Shown here piece after piece: positions 20,236 through 28,937 of a DNA stretch of 57,703 nucleotides (its first letter is position 1; each line of letters starts with the position of its first letter). The position numbers and the translations under genes are program-made. The stretch lies in NCBI GenBank assembly GCA_022448265.1, contig JAKVCC010000019.1:12573-70275 (forward strand). Reading direction: 5' to 3'. Below the pieces are notes generated by a model that worked only from the letters and a program-made list of their open reading frames with translations, was not told where the DNA came from and searched no databases. The DNA is from Pirellulales bacterium (lineage in GTDB: Bacteria; Planctomycetota; Planctomycetia; Pirellulales; Lacipirellulaceae).

Positions 20236-20908
20236 TATGAGAAAAACCCTTGGGGCAAATAACGGATCATGAAGACATGCCTATTGTAATTGTAAATCGC
20301 GGCCGCTGCCCAGGCACCCCCTGTGGGAGGGTTTTTTGGGGATGCAGAAGCCCTTCCGCGTCCCTCATCAAGAAGCTCCGATGTGGGCCAACCCTGCAAA
20401 ATACCACCAGATTGGCCTTATTTCAAATCAATACCGGGCTCATTAGCGTGAAAAACGCATGACACACGATTGTCACGCCTAAACGTTCGGCACAAGCAAT
20501 AAGGCTTCGCCGGCCACACCGGTCGCCCCTTTCCTGCCAGGCACTACACACCTTACACATTCGCAAAGTCGCGGGGGGAAATACGAGGGTCCGGCCATAG
20601 ACGGCCGGTCCGACCCATTGGCCATGGATACGGCAATTAGGCCTGTCGGGCAGCGAAGAACAGCATTTGATAGCAACAACAAATTGCGCGGTGAACGTCT
20701 TTCGCCTCGGTATCGAAAACCGAAGCACGGGACGCCGACCATTTTGATCGACTGTGAAACGCGTGACAATTCCACCACATTCACCTGCAATGTACTTGCC
20801 GTACGCTCGCAGAGCAGGAATAATGGAGCCGGTGGAGTGCTACTATTCAATCAGCGCTTTTCCTCCCAAGTAACCGTTTTTCCCCTCGAGAAACAAAGGA
20901 GCAACCTC
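20236..20908. promoter_or_regulatory. Long intergenic region with hairpin and repeated element
   Basis: 673 bases separate the divergent trifunctional gene and the 62-aa protein gene. There is a strong hairpin at 20591-20608, CCGGCC and GGCCGG around six bases. A GC-rich hairpin with T6 at about 20316-20336 may be a terminator on the plus strand. A related element occurs twice: GTGAAAAACGCATGACA at 20448-20464 and GTGAAACGCGTGACA at 20754-20768. Open frames here lack ribosome-binding sites and recognisable products. Confidence 0.4.
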
Positions 20909-21097
20909 TTGCTGACCGAAAGCGAAGTTTCGCGAAGTTGGGCCCGGCTATTCACCGGTGGAGATCATACAGAGGAGGCCTTTGAGAGCGCGGAAAACTT
21001 ACTCGACGCATTGCGACCCGAAAGCCCGCTGCGGCTGCGTCTCTCCCAAGAATTGGAAGAACTTAAAGAAATCTATGACGCGCGCGTGGAAGCCTAA
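20909..21097 (+). CDS. Small acidic helical protein of unknown function
   Basis: A 62-aa protein read from TTG 20909. The start is chosen because AAAGGAG at 20895-20901 lies exactly seven bases upstream; the frame is open further upstream, but without such a site and with non-coding-like composition. The protein begins MLTESEVSRSWARLFTGG, then is helical and rich in Glu and Leu (LRLRLSQELEELKEIYDARVEA). There is no signal peptide or membrane segment. It ends 37 bases before a strong bidirectional terminator shared with the convergent barrel gene. I do not recognise a named family. Confidence 0.65.
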   Translation: MLTESEVSRSWARLFTGGDHTEEAFESAENLLDALRPESPLRLRLSQELEELKEIYDARVEA

Positions 21098-21134
21098 GTC
21101 GCCTCATCCGCTGAAGACTTAGAAGCCTCGCTGC

Positions 21135-21175
21135 AAAAACCGCATAGGGAAAACAAGTTTCCCGGGCGGTTTTTT
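21135..21175. terminator. Bidirectional intrinsic terminator
   Basis: An outer stem pairs ACCGC (21139-21143) with GCGGT (21166-21170). An inner stem pairs GGGAAA (21147-21152) with TTTCCC (21158-21163). The A run at 21135-21139 and the T run at 21170-21175 give U tracts in both directions. It lies between the convergent 62-aa protein gene and the BBP7-type gene and can serve both. Confidence 0.85.
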
Positions 21176-21240
21176 GTCTGCTGCCGGAACTGCGCAAGCT
21201 TGCAGTCCGGGACTGCGCCAACTTGTTCCGCCCTTCGTGT

Positions 21241-22866
21241 TTAGTAAATCACGTCGAAGCCAAAGTTTGCGCCATTGATGAAAATATCTTGGTTGCCATG
21301 GCCCGGCAGCAGGCCCATGTCGGGCAGTGTCCAATTGACCATTTGCGAGGCGCGGGTGATGTTGTCAACAAAGGTCGCCGTGTATCCCAAGCGAGCGGCG
21401 ATCGAACCGGTCACCTGGTAACTCAAGTCTGCCCGCAATTCTGCCACCGGTGAGAAATCATTCTCCTGGCGGCCGGTGGCAAAATAGGTCCGTTGCATGA
21501 TGAGTGATGAATTCAAACCACCCGGGACTAACTGCTCGCCGATTCCGCCGACTTGCTCCAGATCCTGCACGTTATAGCCGAAGAGGAAGCGGCCATCGAC
21601 ACCCAGATTCCACCTGCCGCGTTGGGAACTCCATTTAGCACGAACTTGCGGACCCACGATTTGGTTCTCTGCACTCGTGTCGGCGAATGCATGACCTAGA
21701 AAACTGCTGTCCCCCGAGAAGCCAAACGAATCTCGCAAACGGAGGAAACGTACGCCGTAGGCGACATCCAAATTATTTCCCTGACGCTTGGCCATCTTGT
21801 GAGTGTTTGTCAGGCGATGCGTTTGCATGATCTCAATACCCTGCGTCTCGCTCACATTGCGGACGGACAATGTATCGAAGCGAATGTTGAAAAAGTACAA
21901 GTCGCCAAAATCGACATCGCCAGTAATCGGATTAAAGCCAGCGATCCCATCGCCGTCCACGTCGTCAACGATGCCATCCGCCAATTTAGTTGTCGACGCG
22001 GGATCTGCGTTAGGGTTTTCAATAAATTGGGTACTGGGAATTGGAGTAAAGGGGAAATTGGGGTTGGGAAGTAGCACCTCAACCGGAATAAAGGAATCGG
22101 CGGGGTTGCTATTTCTCGCTTGAGGCCCACTCGTCACTGTATCTGGAATGGTGGGATTTGCGCCTTGTTCGAAGTAGTAATCCCGCCAGCCCAAAAAAAA
22201 TCCCGAGCCTGCTGGTACTGCAAAATTCACATGCACACTACCGAAGCCCCCGCCGTAGTTTGTGCCCCCAAGCTCATCGCCACTGACAGGTTGTGTAGCG
22301 GTAGCAAAGCCGTAGTTAGCAGTGCTAACCGCTTCCGGACCGTCTAAGATACCAACCGACCAGCCAGTGCTGCCGTTGAAATGGCCCAGTTCATAACGCT
22401 CACCCCATGCGAATTTAGCGTTGGGAGGCGCTGACTGCACACCGTTAATAATATCGTACCGAGGGGGGACGCCGCCGGGCGCGGTCACACCTGCCGGACC
22501 GCCCGCTTGGTCCGCCTGGTCCCCGGTGCCTCCAATAATCTGTGGTGCAAGCGGGTCGGCTGTCTCGATGGGGGGATTACCACCGGGGTTATACTCCCAA
22601 ACCTGCTCGGAAGGATAAATCAGGCCACGTTGCCCCAGCGTCACGCGCTCGCCAGTAAATGCCCAGCTCAACTTGTCATAGTGAAAGAAGTATCCACAGT
22701 CTTTGCCAATCGGACGATTATCGAAGTCGAAATCGACGGGCGCAAATAACTGGAGATCATGCGCCGGTGAATTGACCCATTCATTGACTTGACCCCGAGC
22801 GCCGTTCGGTGTCATCAAAAGCAGTAATCCGGTAGCGAGCCACGTACTTATCTTGTGAACGGTCAT
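21241..22866 (-). CDS. BBP7-family outer-membrane beta-barrel protein
   Basis: A 541-aa protein. The signal peptide (residues 1-25, core TWLATGLLLLMTPNGARG) is followed by a mature start at about QVNEWVNSP. The sequence has the amphipathic, Gly/Asn/aromatic-rich pattern of a barrel. A paralogue-typical middle section has FYFHY-like and W-rich strands, GFNPITGDVDFGDLYFFNIRFD and GIEIMQTHRLTNTHKM. The C-terminus ends in an aromatic strand, FGFDVIY. BBP7 barrels are numerous in planctomycetes, where they are predicted outer-membrane proteins without known cargo. It is transcribed alone, convergent with the 62-aa protein gene. Confidence 0.85.
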   Translation of the reverse strand: MTVHKISTWLATGLLLLMTPNGARGQVNEWVNSPAHDLQLFAPVDFDFDNRPIGKDCGYFFHYDKLSWAFTGERVTLGQRGLIYPSEQVWEYNPGGNPPIETADPLAPQIIGGTGDQADQAGGPAGVTAPGGVPPRYDIINGVQSAPPNAKFAWGERYELGHFNGSTGWSVGILDGPEAVSTANYGFATATQPVSGDELGGTNYGGGFGSVHVNFAVPAGSGFFLGWRDYYFEQGANPTIPDTVTSGPQARNSNPADSFIPVEVLLPNPNFPFTPIPSTQFIENPNADPASTTKLADGIVDDVDGDGIAGFNPITGDVDFGDLYFFNIRFDTLSVRNVSETQGIEIMQTHRLTNTHKMAKRQGNNLDVAYGVRFLRLRDSFGFSGDSSFLGHAFADTSAENQIVGPQVRAKWSSQRGRWNLGVDGRFLFGYNVQDLEQVGGIGEQLVPGGLNSSLIMQRTYFATGRQENDFSPVAELRADLSYQVTGSIAARLGYTATFVDNITRASQMVNWTLPDMGLLPGHGNQDIFINGANFGFDVIY

Positions 22867-23295
22867 AAGCTTTCAACTACCCCTGTCGGCGCGCCCGTTG
22901 TCAGGGGGCGCAATGTTGTTGGTCCGTGCCCCCAAAGGGCCCTTTTTCGGACTACCCGTGCCAATAGTATCGGATGCTGCGGTCGAGCGGGTTGAGTAAG
23001 ATCAGTAAAGTCTGCAGGATTTGCGGCTTGCAGCGACAAAATTCGGCGGGCTGATGCTATCGGCTGAATGCCGCCAACACGCTCTGGTCCAGGGCAATCC
23101 GCACCTGGTCCATCGTGTAGCCCCTGGCTATCGACAGTTGGCAGCGGGGGCGCAACAAAAAGGCGCGGTTTTCATGTACAACAAGTACGCAACCAGACCA
23201 CCCCCTAGATTTATTCCATCCGCACCGGCAGGATATACTTTTGCGGGACACGGCCTGTGTCCCCCGGTTTGCCCCCCCGCCTAGCAGAAAAACGC
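22867..23295. other. Divergent barrel / TraB-like intergenic region
   Basis: About 429 bases without a supported gene. It holds GC-rich partial dyads near 22885-22950 (CCCCCAAAGGGCCC-type sequence) just upstream of the barrel gene. No clear promoter boxes or conserved RNA were recognised. Confidence 0.4.
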
Positions 23296-24276
23296 ATGGT
23301 TAAAAATCGCTGTACCCCTGTTGGGCTGTCGCCCACACACATCCTGACACTAGCGGTGCTGGCTTGGTCGTTTCTGACGACATCCGCCGTGACGGCTCCG
23401 CCCAAGGGTGTCGAAGCCCCGGCCCATGCAGAGCAGGGCAAAGCGGCCCTGGGCGAAGACTGGGTCCGCCTCCGCAAGGGAGATCAAGACAATTCGCTGG
23501 CACTCGAAGTGGCAATCGTCCGCTATGTGCCGGCCGAGATTGCCCGGAAAAAAAGTGCCCATGCCAGCTATGCTAGCGCTGAGACGTATGTCGACCTAGT
23601 CGGCGCCGTCCACGTAGGTGATCGCGCGTACTATCAAAAGCTCAATAGGCGATTTCGGGCTTACGATGCGCTGCTATACGAGTTGGTTGCACCAGACGGA
23701 ACCGTTGTCGAGCAGGGCCGGGGCACTTCCAGCGCGCACCCCTTGGGAGCGCTTCAGAATGGCATGAAATCAATGCTGGAGGTCGAACATCAGCTGGAGG
23801 TCATCGATTACACGCGTCCCAACTTTGTCCATGCCGACATGTCTCCCGAACAGTTTCGGCAGTCGATGCAAGATCGCGACGAATCCTTCCTCCAAATGTA
23901 CTTTCGTTTGGCAGGCCAAGCCATTGCCATGCAGAGTCAACAAGCACTGGAAGGGGAGTCGTCAGATCTCGACTTGATGGCGGCCCTTTTCTCCAAGGAT
24001 CGTCCTCGCAAGCTTAAAATCGTACTTGCCAAACAATTCGAATTGATGGAAGCCATGCTCACGAGTATTTCTGGACCTGATGGATCAACCATCATCACTG
24101 AACGCAATAAGCGGGCACTTGAAATACTCCGCGCCCAACAGGCGGCGGGCAAACGTAAAATCGGCATCTTCTACGGGGCCGGCCACCTGGCCGACATGCA
24201 CGAACGGCTGGTTAAAGACTTTCGACTTGTAGCAGTCGACATCACTTGGTTGGAAGCCTGGGATTTGCGTCCATAA
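23296..24276 (+). CDS. Exported TraB/PrgY/GumN (TIKI)-like protein
   Basis: A 326-aa protein from ATG 23296 (MVKNRCTPVG). A GTG at 23257 is in frame, but the export signal (THILTLAVLAWSFLTTSAVTA) fits the ATG. The two signature histidine motifs of the TIKI/TraB superfamily are present: DLVGAVHVGD after a beta strand near residue 100, and IGIFYGAGHLADM near the C-terminus. DALLYELV lies between them. Eukaryotic TIKI members are metalloproteases, and bacterial members are linked to pheromone shutdown or remain unknown. Here the protein is probably periplasmic. It stands alone on the plus strand. Confidence 0.75.
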   Translation: MVKNRCTPVGLSPTHILTLAVLAWSFLTTSAVTAPPKGVEAPAHAEQGKAALGEDWVRLRKGDQDNSLALEVAIVRYVPAEIARKKSAHASYASAETYVDLVGAVHVGDRAYYQKLNRRFRAYDALLYELVAPDGTVVEQGRGTSSAHPLGALQNGMKSMLEVEHQLEVIDYTRPNFVHADMSPEQFRQSMQDRDESFLQMYFRLAGQAIAMQSQQALEGESSDLDLMAALFSKDRPRKLKIVLAKQFELMEAMLTSISGPDGSTIITERNKRALEILRAQQAAGKRKIGIFYGAGHLADMHERLVKDFRLVAVDITWLEAWDLRP

Positions 24277-24710
24277 ACGGATCTTGGGGGCCGAGTGGCC
24301 AGTATAAACTGGAACCTGTTTCAAACCATATCTTTTGGGCAACGCAACGCGATCACTTACGAGCCGGTCACAAGAACTGCCCGTGGGCCCGCTCGTCAAT
24401 TTGCATCCAAGGTCATGCCGCTACGCGGAGCATGATGGCTACAATGGGCCGCTTGGTGCAATGGGATAACTGCCTGCACGCGTCTGACAGAATTGAAAAA
24501 AAGGGGGGGCCGGGATTTTCTCTGGCGACGTCAGGACCTCTGTCAATTGGTTGTTTATCCTGTCGGTAGCTTAAGCTGACCTGCAATGGTCTCCCCCCAC
24601 CCTTTCCAAGCCTGGGCCCAACTGTTAGCATGAGGAACGCTTTTAGTCCTTTTGTCCCCATCCTCAACCCTTGCGTCCCAATCTTTTTGGGCACATGCTG
24701 GAGTCCTGCC
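24277..24710. other. Intergenic region upstream of the 32-aa basic protein
   Basis: 434 bases with no gene found. Immediately after the TraB-like stop are small dyads, GGCC-GAGT-GGCC and CCAGT-ATAA-ACTGG, which may be a weak terminator. An A7G7 block lies around 24498-24510. The promoter of the basic-protein gene should be near 24600-24690, but no clear boxes were found. Confidence 0.4.
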
Positions 24711-24809
24711 ATGGCGAAGCCTGGTCGTAAAGTTAAAAAAGCCAATCACGGCAAACGTCCGGCTTGCAGCCGGCCTCGCAAAAACCGCCGACAAAAAGTG
24801 AAGACGTAG
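24711..24809 (+). CDS. Very small, highly basic protein
   Basis: A 32-aa protein beginning MAKPGRKVKKANHGKRPA and ending RKNRRQKVKT. Fifteen of the 32 residues are Lys, Arg or His. GGAG at 24700-24703 lies exactly seven bases before the ATG, so it has a strong ribosome-binding site. The composition is that of nucleic-acid-binding proteins such as short ribosomal proteins (bTHX type), but there is no real similarity that I can point to. It is followed, after about 90 bases, by a nine-base-pair hairpin. I think the gene is real because of the ribosome-binding site; its role is unknown. Confidence 0.6.
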   Translation: MAKPGRKVKKANHGKRPACSRPRKNRRQKVKT

Positions 24810-24900
24810 TTAAAATAAATGGCCTATGGCCTGATACCAAAATGACTCGAGTAGTCGGGTAGTGAGCCATGGGTCTCCCAGGACGCGTCGTGAATGTGGA

Positions 24901-24923
24901 GGCCCGGTCATGGAGACCGGGCC
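24901..24923 (+). terminator. Perfect 9-bp hairpin between the basic-protein gene and the fabZ-like gene
   Basis: GGCCCGGTC (24901-24909) pairs perfectly with GACCGGGCC (24915-24923) around a five-base loop. GTTGGTTATTTTCC follows, a T-rich but interrupted tail. It is the likely terminator of the small basic gene. Since it lies 57 bases before the fabZ-like start, it could also act as an attenuator for that operon. Confidence 0.6.
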
Positions 24924-24979
24924 GTTGGTTATTTTCCTTCTATAGTCCCATCGATGGCTAGGCGCTGAGGAATATCTCC

Positions 24980-25498
24980 GTGCAAGGCAGGGATTTGATC
25001 GTCGATCCGGCGAATATCAACTATTCGCATATCGTCGCTGATGTGGAGGCGATTCGCCGCTGCAATCCTCAGCGTCACGCTATGGAACAGCTCACCGCGA
25101 TCGTCCATGACGATCCTGAACGTGGAATCTGTGTCGGTTACCGCGATGTGTCGGAGCAGGAGTTTTGGTACTCGGGTCACATGCCGCGCATGCCATTGAT
25201 GCCGGGTGTTATCATGTGTGAGGCCGCTGCCCAAGTTTGTTCCTATCATTCAGCCAAACATGATCTACTCGGTTGCGAGGTGATGGGTTTTGGCGGTCTG
25301 GACAATGTACGTTTCCGCAACGTTGTTGTGCCAGGTGAGCGGCTGGCCATCGCCTGCCAAGTCATCAATGTCCGCCGCGGCCGCATGATGAGTAGCCGAT
25401 TTCAGGGATTTGTCAAAAACTCTTTGGTCTGCGAAGGAGAAATCCGTGGCGTCCCATTGCCGGTCGATCAGTTGAAACAGGACGCTGCAAACGACTAA
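24980..25498 (+). CDS. FabZ-like 3-hydroxyacyl-ACP dehydratase (hotdog fold)
   Basis: A 172-aa protein starting at GTG 24980, with GAGGAA seven bases upstream. The hotdog fold shows the FabZ active-site arrangement: His67 in FWYSGHMPRMPLMPG and Glu81 in VIMCEAAAQ. These correspond to the His and Glu that dehydrate 3-hydroxyacyl-ACP in fatty-acid elongation. It is about 20 residues longer than typical FabZ at the N-terminus, and the sequence around the active site is divergent (MPRMPLMPG where FabZ has FPGxPVMPG). It may therefore serve a specialised lipid pathway instead of the main one. trmB follows after 36 bases. Confidence 0.8.
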   Translation: MQGRDLIVDPANINYSHIVADVEAIRRCNPQRHAMEQLTAIVHDDPERGICVGYRDVSEQEFWYSGHMPRMPLMPGVIMCEAAAQVCSYHSAKHDLLGCEVMGFGGLDNVRFRNVVVPGERLAIACQVINVRRGRMMSSRFQGFVKNSLVCEGEIRGVPLPVDQLKQDAAND

Positions 25499-25534
25499 TC
25501 CATAACTCCCTATTCGCAAGCTGCACTTTTCCGC

Positions 25535-26182
25535 ATGGGCCGTCGCGCACTACGCAAAATAGATCCGCTTCTCGACTTGTCAGCCCATCTCCATAAGGCT
25601 GACGACCTGCCCTGTCCGTGGGATCCTTCCCAGTTTTTTGTCCAAACGGCTCCACTAGAAGTCGAAGTTGGGAGTGGCAAAGGCCTGTTTTTGCAGCGCG
25701 CCGCATCGCAGACTCCTCAGCACAATTTCCTCGGCATCGAGGTTTCGCTGAAATATGCCCGGTTTGCTGCAGCTCGTCTGGCTCAACAGAAGATAACCAA
25801 CGCGGTTGCCGTTCATGGGGACGCGCTGAGACTGTTTCGCGAGCTGGTGCCCGACGGCACCCTCGCGGCAGTTCACGTTTATTTTCCCGACCCGTGGTGG
25901 AAAAAGCGGCATCGGCGACGGCGGGTACTCACGGAGGGATTCTTGTCCGACGTGACCCGCACGCTCCAGCCGCGAGGACAGCTCCATTTTTGGACAGACG
26001 TGAAAGAGTATTTTGATGCCACGCTTGCGCTCATTGCGGAGCAAACGCCCCTGTCGGGCCCTCATGCTGTTGCCGAACGTCCGGCCCAGCACGATCTCGA
26101 CTACCATACGCACTTTGAACGCCGCACGCGATTGAACGACGACTCCGTGTATCGCGCAGAGTTTACGAAGAGTCTGTCTTAG
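25535..26182 (+). CDS. trmB: tRNA (guanine-N7-)-methyltransferase
   Basis: A 215-aa protein of normal size for TrmB, which methylates G46 of tRNA using S-adenosylmethionine. The SAM site is LEVEVGSGKGLFL with NFLGIEV. Downstream come the family signature VYFPDPWWKKRHRRRR, which includes the catalytic Asp, and then LQPRGQLHFWTDVKEYF. It lies 36 bases after the FabZ-like gene and is probably in the same transcript. It converges on purF with only 41 bases between the stops. Confidence 0.95.
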   Translation: MGRRALRKIDPLLDLSAHLHKADDLPCPWDPSQFFVQTAPLEVEVGSGKGLFLQRAASQTPQHNFLGIEVSLKYARFAAARLAQQKITNAVAVHGDALRLFRELVPDGTLAAVHVYFPDPWWKKRHRRRRVLTEGFLSDVTRTLQPRGQLHFWTDVKEYFDATLALIAEQTPLSGPHAVAERPAQHDLDYHTHFERRTRLNDDSVYRAEFTKSLS

Positions 26183-26223
26183 AAATCAATCGCCAAGCGG
26201 TCGTTTCTCCGGCGCGCGATCGA

Positions 26224-27810
26224 CTACGACCCGCCGCTTATGGCCTCATACGTCCGCTGCGATCCGTTGTCCCGATTGGACTGAAAATTGTCGAGCGCGA
26301 CATCGTAGAGTTTTTGACCTGCCGGGGTCGGGTACGTGCCGGTGACACATGCCCGGCAAAGATTTTCCGGTGGTTTTTGCAGCGCCCGAGCGATCGATTC
26401 TACTGGCAAATAGCGGAGCGAATCAGCTCCCAACTCGGCGGCCATTGCGGCAAACGCATCGGGCTTGCCCTGAGTTGCAAGGTCAAAATGGGAAGCAAAT
26501 AACTCACCAATTGTCGACATGTCGATGCCGTAAAAGCAGGGTGCCACAATCGGCGGACAGGCCACACGGACATGAATCTGCTTGGCCCGTCCGACGTCGC
26601 GAATTTTGTCAATGAGCACCCGCATTGTTGTGGAACGCACAATCGAATCCTCGACCAACAACACTCGTTTCCCTGCGAGAACTTCCGGAAGCGGCGTATA
26701 CTTCACGGCGACCTTCGCCTGCCGGTCCGTACCGCCTTCGATAAACGTGCGGCCCAAATAGCGGTTGCGGATAAGCCCTTCCACACACGGCACCCCCAAC
26801 TGATAGGCCATTGCGTCTGCGGCCGCCTTACTCGTGTCGGGGACCGGTACGACCACGGTGTTCTCGTCCGGCTTCACCTCCTCCAGCCGAGCCAGTTCCT
26901 CCCCAAGCGCCTTCCTCGAAAGGTACACGCTCTGCTCATCGAGCGTGCTGGCAACGTTGGCAAAATAAATCCATTCGAAAAAACAATGGGCTCGCCGGGG
27001 ATTGTCGGCAAACCGCTCAACGCTGATCTTTCCGTCATGAATTGTGATCGCCTCACCCGCCGCAAGCGATCGGACCGACGCAGCTGAGAAACCCAGATTC
27101 ACCAGCGCCACACTCTCGCTTGCCGCCGCAAAGAGGGGGCCTTCGACGGCGAAACACATGGGCTTGATCCCGAGTGGGTCGCGGGCCACCAGCATGTCGC
27201 CCTGGGCATTCAATAGGGCCAGCGTATACGCCCCATCAAACCGCGTTGCCAAATGGCGCATGACATCAATCAGCGGCATGCGGCGATCGCCTGACAGCTC
27301 GCGGCTGATCTCGTGCATAATGATTTCTGTATCGTTCGCCCGTGTCAGGTGATGATCGTCCTCGACCAACAGCTTGTCACGCAACTGCGCGTAGTTCGCG
27401 AGTTGACCGTTGAACGCGAAGCTGAACCACTTGTGTTTCTGCAAGTGATGCCGTTCAAACGGTTGTGCGTAGCTACAGTCGTCCGCTCCGCACGTGGCGT
27501 AGCGGACCTGGCCAATCGCTGCCCGACCGGCATATTTCCGCATGAGACTCTCGGCTTTGCCGCGATGGTTCAGCCGGAAGGCCTGGCTCACCGAGCCCAA
27601 TTTGCGATGCGTATCGATCAGTTGCTGACGGGCCGGGTTGTAGCTGGTCATCCCCGCAGAAAGCTGTCCGCGGTTCTGAATATCCAAGAGCATCCGCGGC
27701 ATCAGTCGCGAGATCTCCTCTGGCCCCTGCGTAGGAGCGAGCGGGCTCACAGCGGCGCCCGCCAAATGATAGATGGCAGCAACTCCACACTCGTGATGCA
27801 ATTCACTCAT
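26224..27810 (-). CDS. purF: Amidophosphoribosyltransferase (PurF-type)
   Basis: A 528-aa protein from ATG 27810. An upstream in-frame start would add 35 non-homologous residues. It makes phosphoribosylamine from PRPP and glutamine, the first step of purine synthesis. The Ntn nucleophile is Cys8 ([10 protein letters not shown]), implying removal of a seven-residue propeptide. [27 protein letters not shown] and [10 protein letters not shown] outline the glutaminase domain. [14 protein letters not shown] is the PRPP loop. [16 protein letters not shown] and [10 protein letters not shown] give the cysteines of the Bacillus-type [4Fe-4S] cluster. The glutaminase half carries insertions after residue 15, so it is a divergent member. 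The start has no obvious Shine-Dalgarno sequence. Confidence 0.9.
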   Translation of the reverse strand: MSELHHECGVAAIYHLAGAAVSPLAPTQGPEEISRLMPRMLLDIQNRGQLSAGMTSYNPARQQLIDTHRKLGSVSQAFRLNHRGKAESLMRKYAGRAAIGQVRYATCGADDCSYAQPFERHHLQKHKWFSFAFNGQLANYAQLRDKLLVEDDHHLTRANDTEIIMHEISRELSGDRRMPLIDVMRHLATRFDGAYTLALLNAQGDMLVARDPLGIKPMCFAVEGPLFAAASESVALVNLGFSAASVRSLAAGEAITIHDGKISVERFADNPRRAHCFFEWIYFANVASTLDEQSVYLSRKALGEELARLEEVKPDENTVVVPVPDTSKAAADAMAYQLGVPCVEGLIRNRYLGRTFIEGGTDRQAKVAVKYTPLPEVLAGKRVLLVEDSIVRSTTMRVLIDKIRDVGRAKQIHVRVACPPIVAPCFYGIDMSTIGELFASHFDLATQGKPDAFAAMAAELGADSLRYLPVESIARALQKPPENLCRACVTGTYPTPAGQKLYDVALDNFQSNRDNGSQRTYEAISGGS

Positions 27811-28406
27811 AGAAAGGCGTTCAGTAAGAAATGGAACGGCGTTCAGTGAAAAAAGATCACTGCAGGGAAATTCGAGCAGGGTTCGCAGGAGCGCTAACAC
27901 ACAATGTAAGCACAAACCGGATTCTACCCCACGACATCCGTTTGCTCAACCAGGCGTGCAACGAACGGTGGTGAGTCCGTTGCCTTCACGGAAAAATTCA
28001 AGTGACCCGAGGACTCCGGGCCCCACCCCACCAACGAAAAGTCCCGAAAATTATCCCAGCTGTTTTATGGGTCCTTGGCCATAAATGATTCAGTCGTCGG
28101 TCAAGAACAGAAAACGACTCCCAACCACCAATCACCCAACCACCAATCACCCAGTCGCCAATCACACAGCCCCTTACAATACTGCCATCCCATCCGGCAT
28201 AGCCAGGCGAAGACCATGCCGTTCACCAGCGCACAACGGCATATTAAAAAAGGCGGGACCGACTGACTACCGCCGAATTCACCAATCCTCCTGCCAAAAC
28301 ATGAGTGCCCCGGGCAGCTCATTGGCTGTGTAGGAGTCAACAGCTCCAGCACTCTAGGCTCGGCTTGAGTTTCCAGTTTGTCGTTTTTTGCTTCCGCCTC
28401 GCTCCT
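27811..28406. other. Intergenic region with 15-bp tandem repeat
   Basis: About 596 bases without a supported gene between the start of purF and the end of the DUF2237 gene. It contains three 15-bp tandem units (28125-28169). The purF promoter must lie near 27820-27950. The remaining sequence looks like unconstrained spacer. Confidence 0.5.
28125..28169. repeat. Tandem repeat, three 15-bp units
   Basis: The units are CCACCAATCACCCAA (28125-28139), CCACCAATCACCCAG (28140-28154) and a diverged TCGCCAATCACACAG (28155-28169). The first two differ at one base. The array lies in a long spacer and translates on neither strand into a gene with a start and ribosome-binding site. Confidence 0.85.
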
Positions 28407-28787
28407 TCACTGTGTAATTTCCACGGCGTGCGCCTGTAAATCTTCCAGGTCCGAAAACTCCAGCGTCGAGATGTGCGTCGCCTCCAGTACCACGGGTGGG
28501 GCCACACCCGCCTTGAGTGCCTGTTGCCAGCGCTGAGCGCACAAACACCACCGCTCCCCAGGCCGCACACCCGGAAAATCGTACATCGGAATCGGTGTAC
28601 TCAAATCGTTGCCAACCTGCCTGGAAAACTCCAGGAACTCGGCCGTCGCCTGAATACAGACGGTATGAATCCCCATATCGTCGCGACCCGTGCGACAACA
28701 GCCGTCGCGGTAAAAACCCGTCATCGGATCCAGAGAACAGGTCTGGAGCTCGGTGCCCAATACATTCTTAGGTGAGGCCATAGCCAT
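28407..28787 (-). CDS. DUF2237 family protein
   Basis: A 126-aa protein matching the compact DUF2237 family over its full length: NVLGTELQTCS, GFYRDGCCRTG, GIHTVCIQAT, FSRQVGNDLSTP, FPGVRPGERWCLCAQRW, PPVVLEATH and LEDLQAHAV. Cys residues in CC, VC and CLC motifs and the conserved His suggest metal or thiol chemistry, but no function is established for the family. There is no signal peptide. It is transcribed alone, divergent from a 57-aa frame on the plus strand. Confidence 0.9.
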   Translation of the reverse strand: MAMASPKNVLGTELQTCSLDPMTGFYRDGCCRTGRDDMGIHTVCIQATAEFLEFSRQVGNDLSTPIPMYDFPGVRPGERWCLCAQRWQQALKAGVAPPVVLEATHISTLEFSDLEDLQAHAVEITQ

Positions 28788-28937
28788 AGAACTCGCCGGT
28801 GTGCAATGCTACAAATTCGAGAAACCCATGGCGCCATTGTAGCACTCATTTTTTTCCTCGTCACTCATCCGCAGAATATTGGGGGTGTGGAATCGTAGGG
28901 AAAAAATGACCGCAGCCAGAAGGTCCCGTGTGATACG

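Noticed and set aside
28101-28352. Minus-strand frame with LGDW repeats
   Set aside because: The repeats are simply the translation of the 15-bp tandem array; there is no start or ribosome-binding site.
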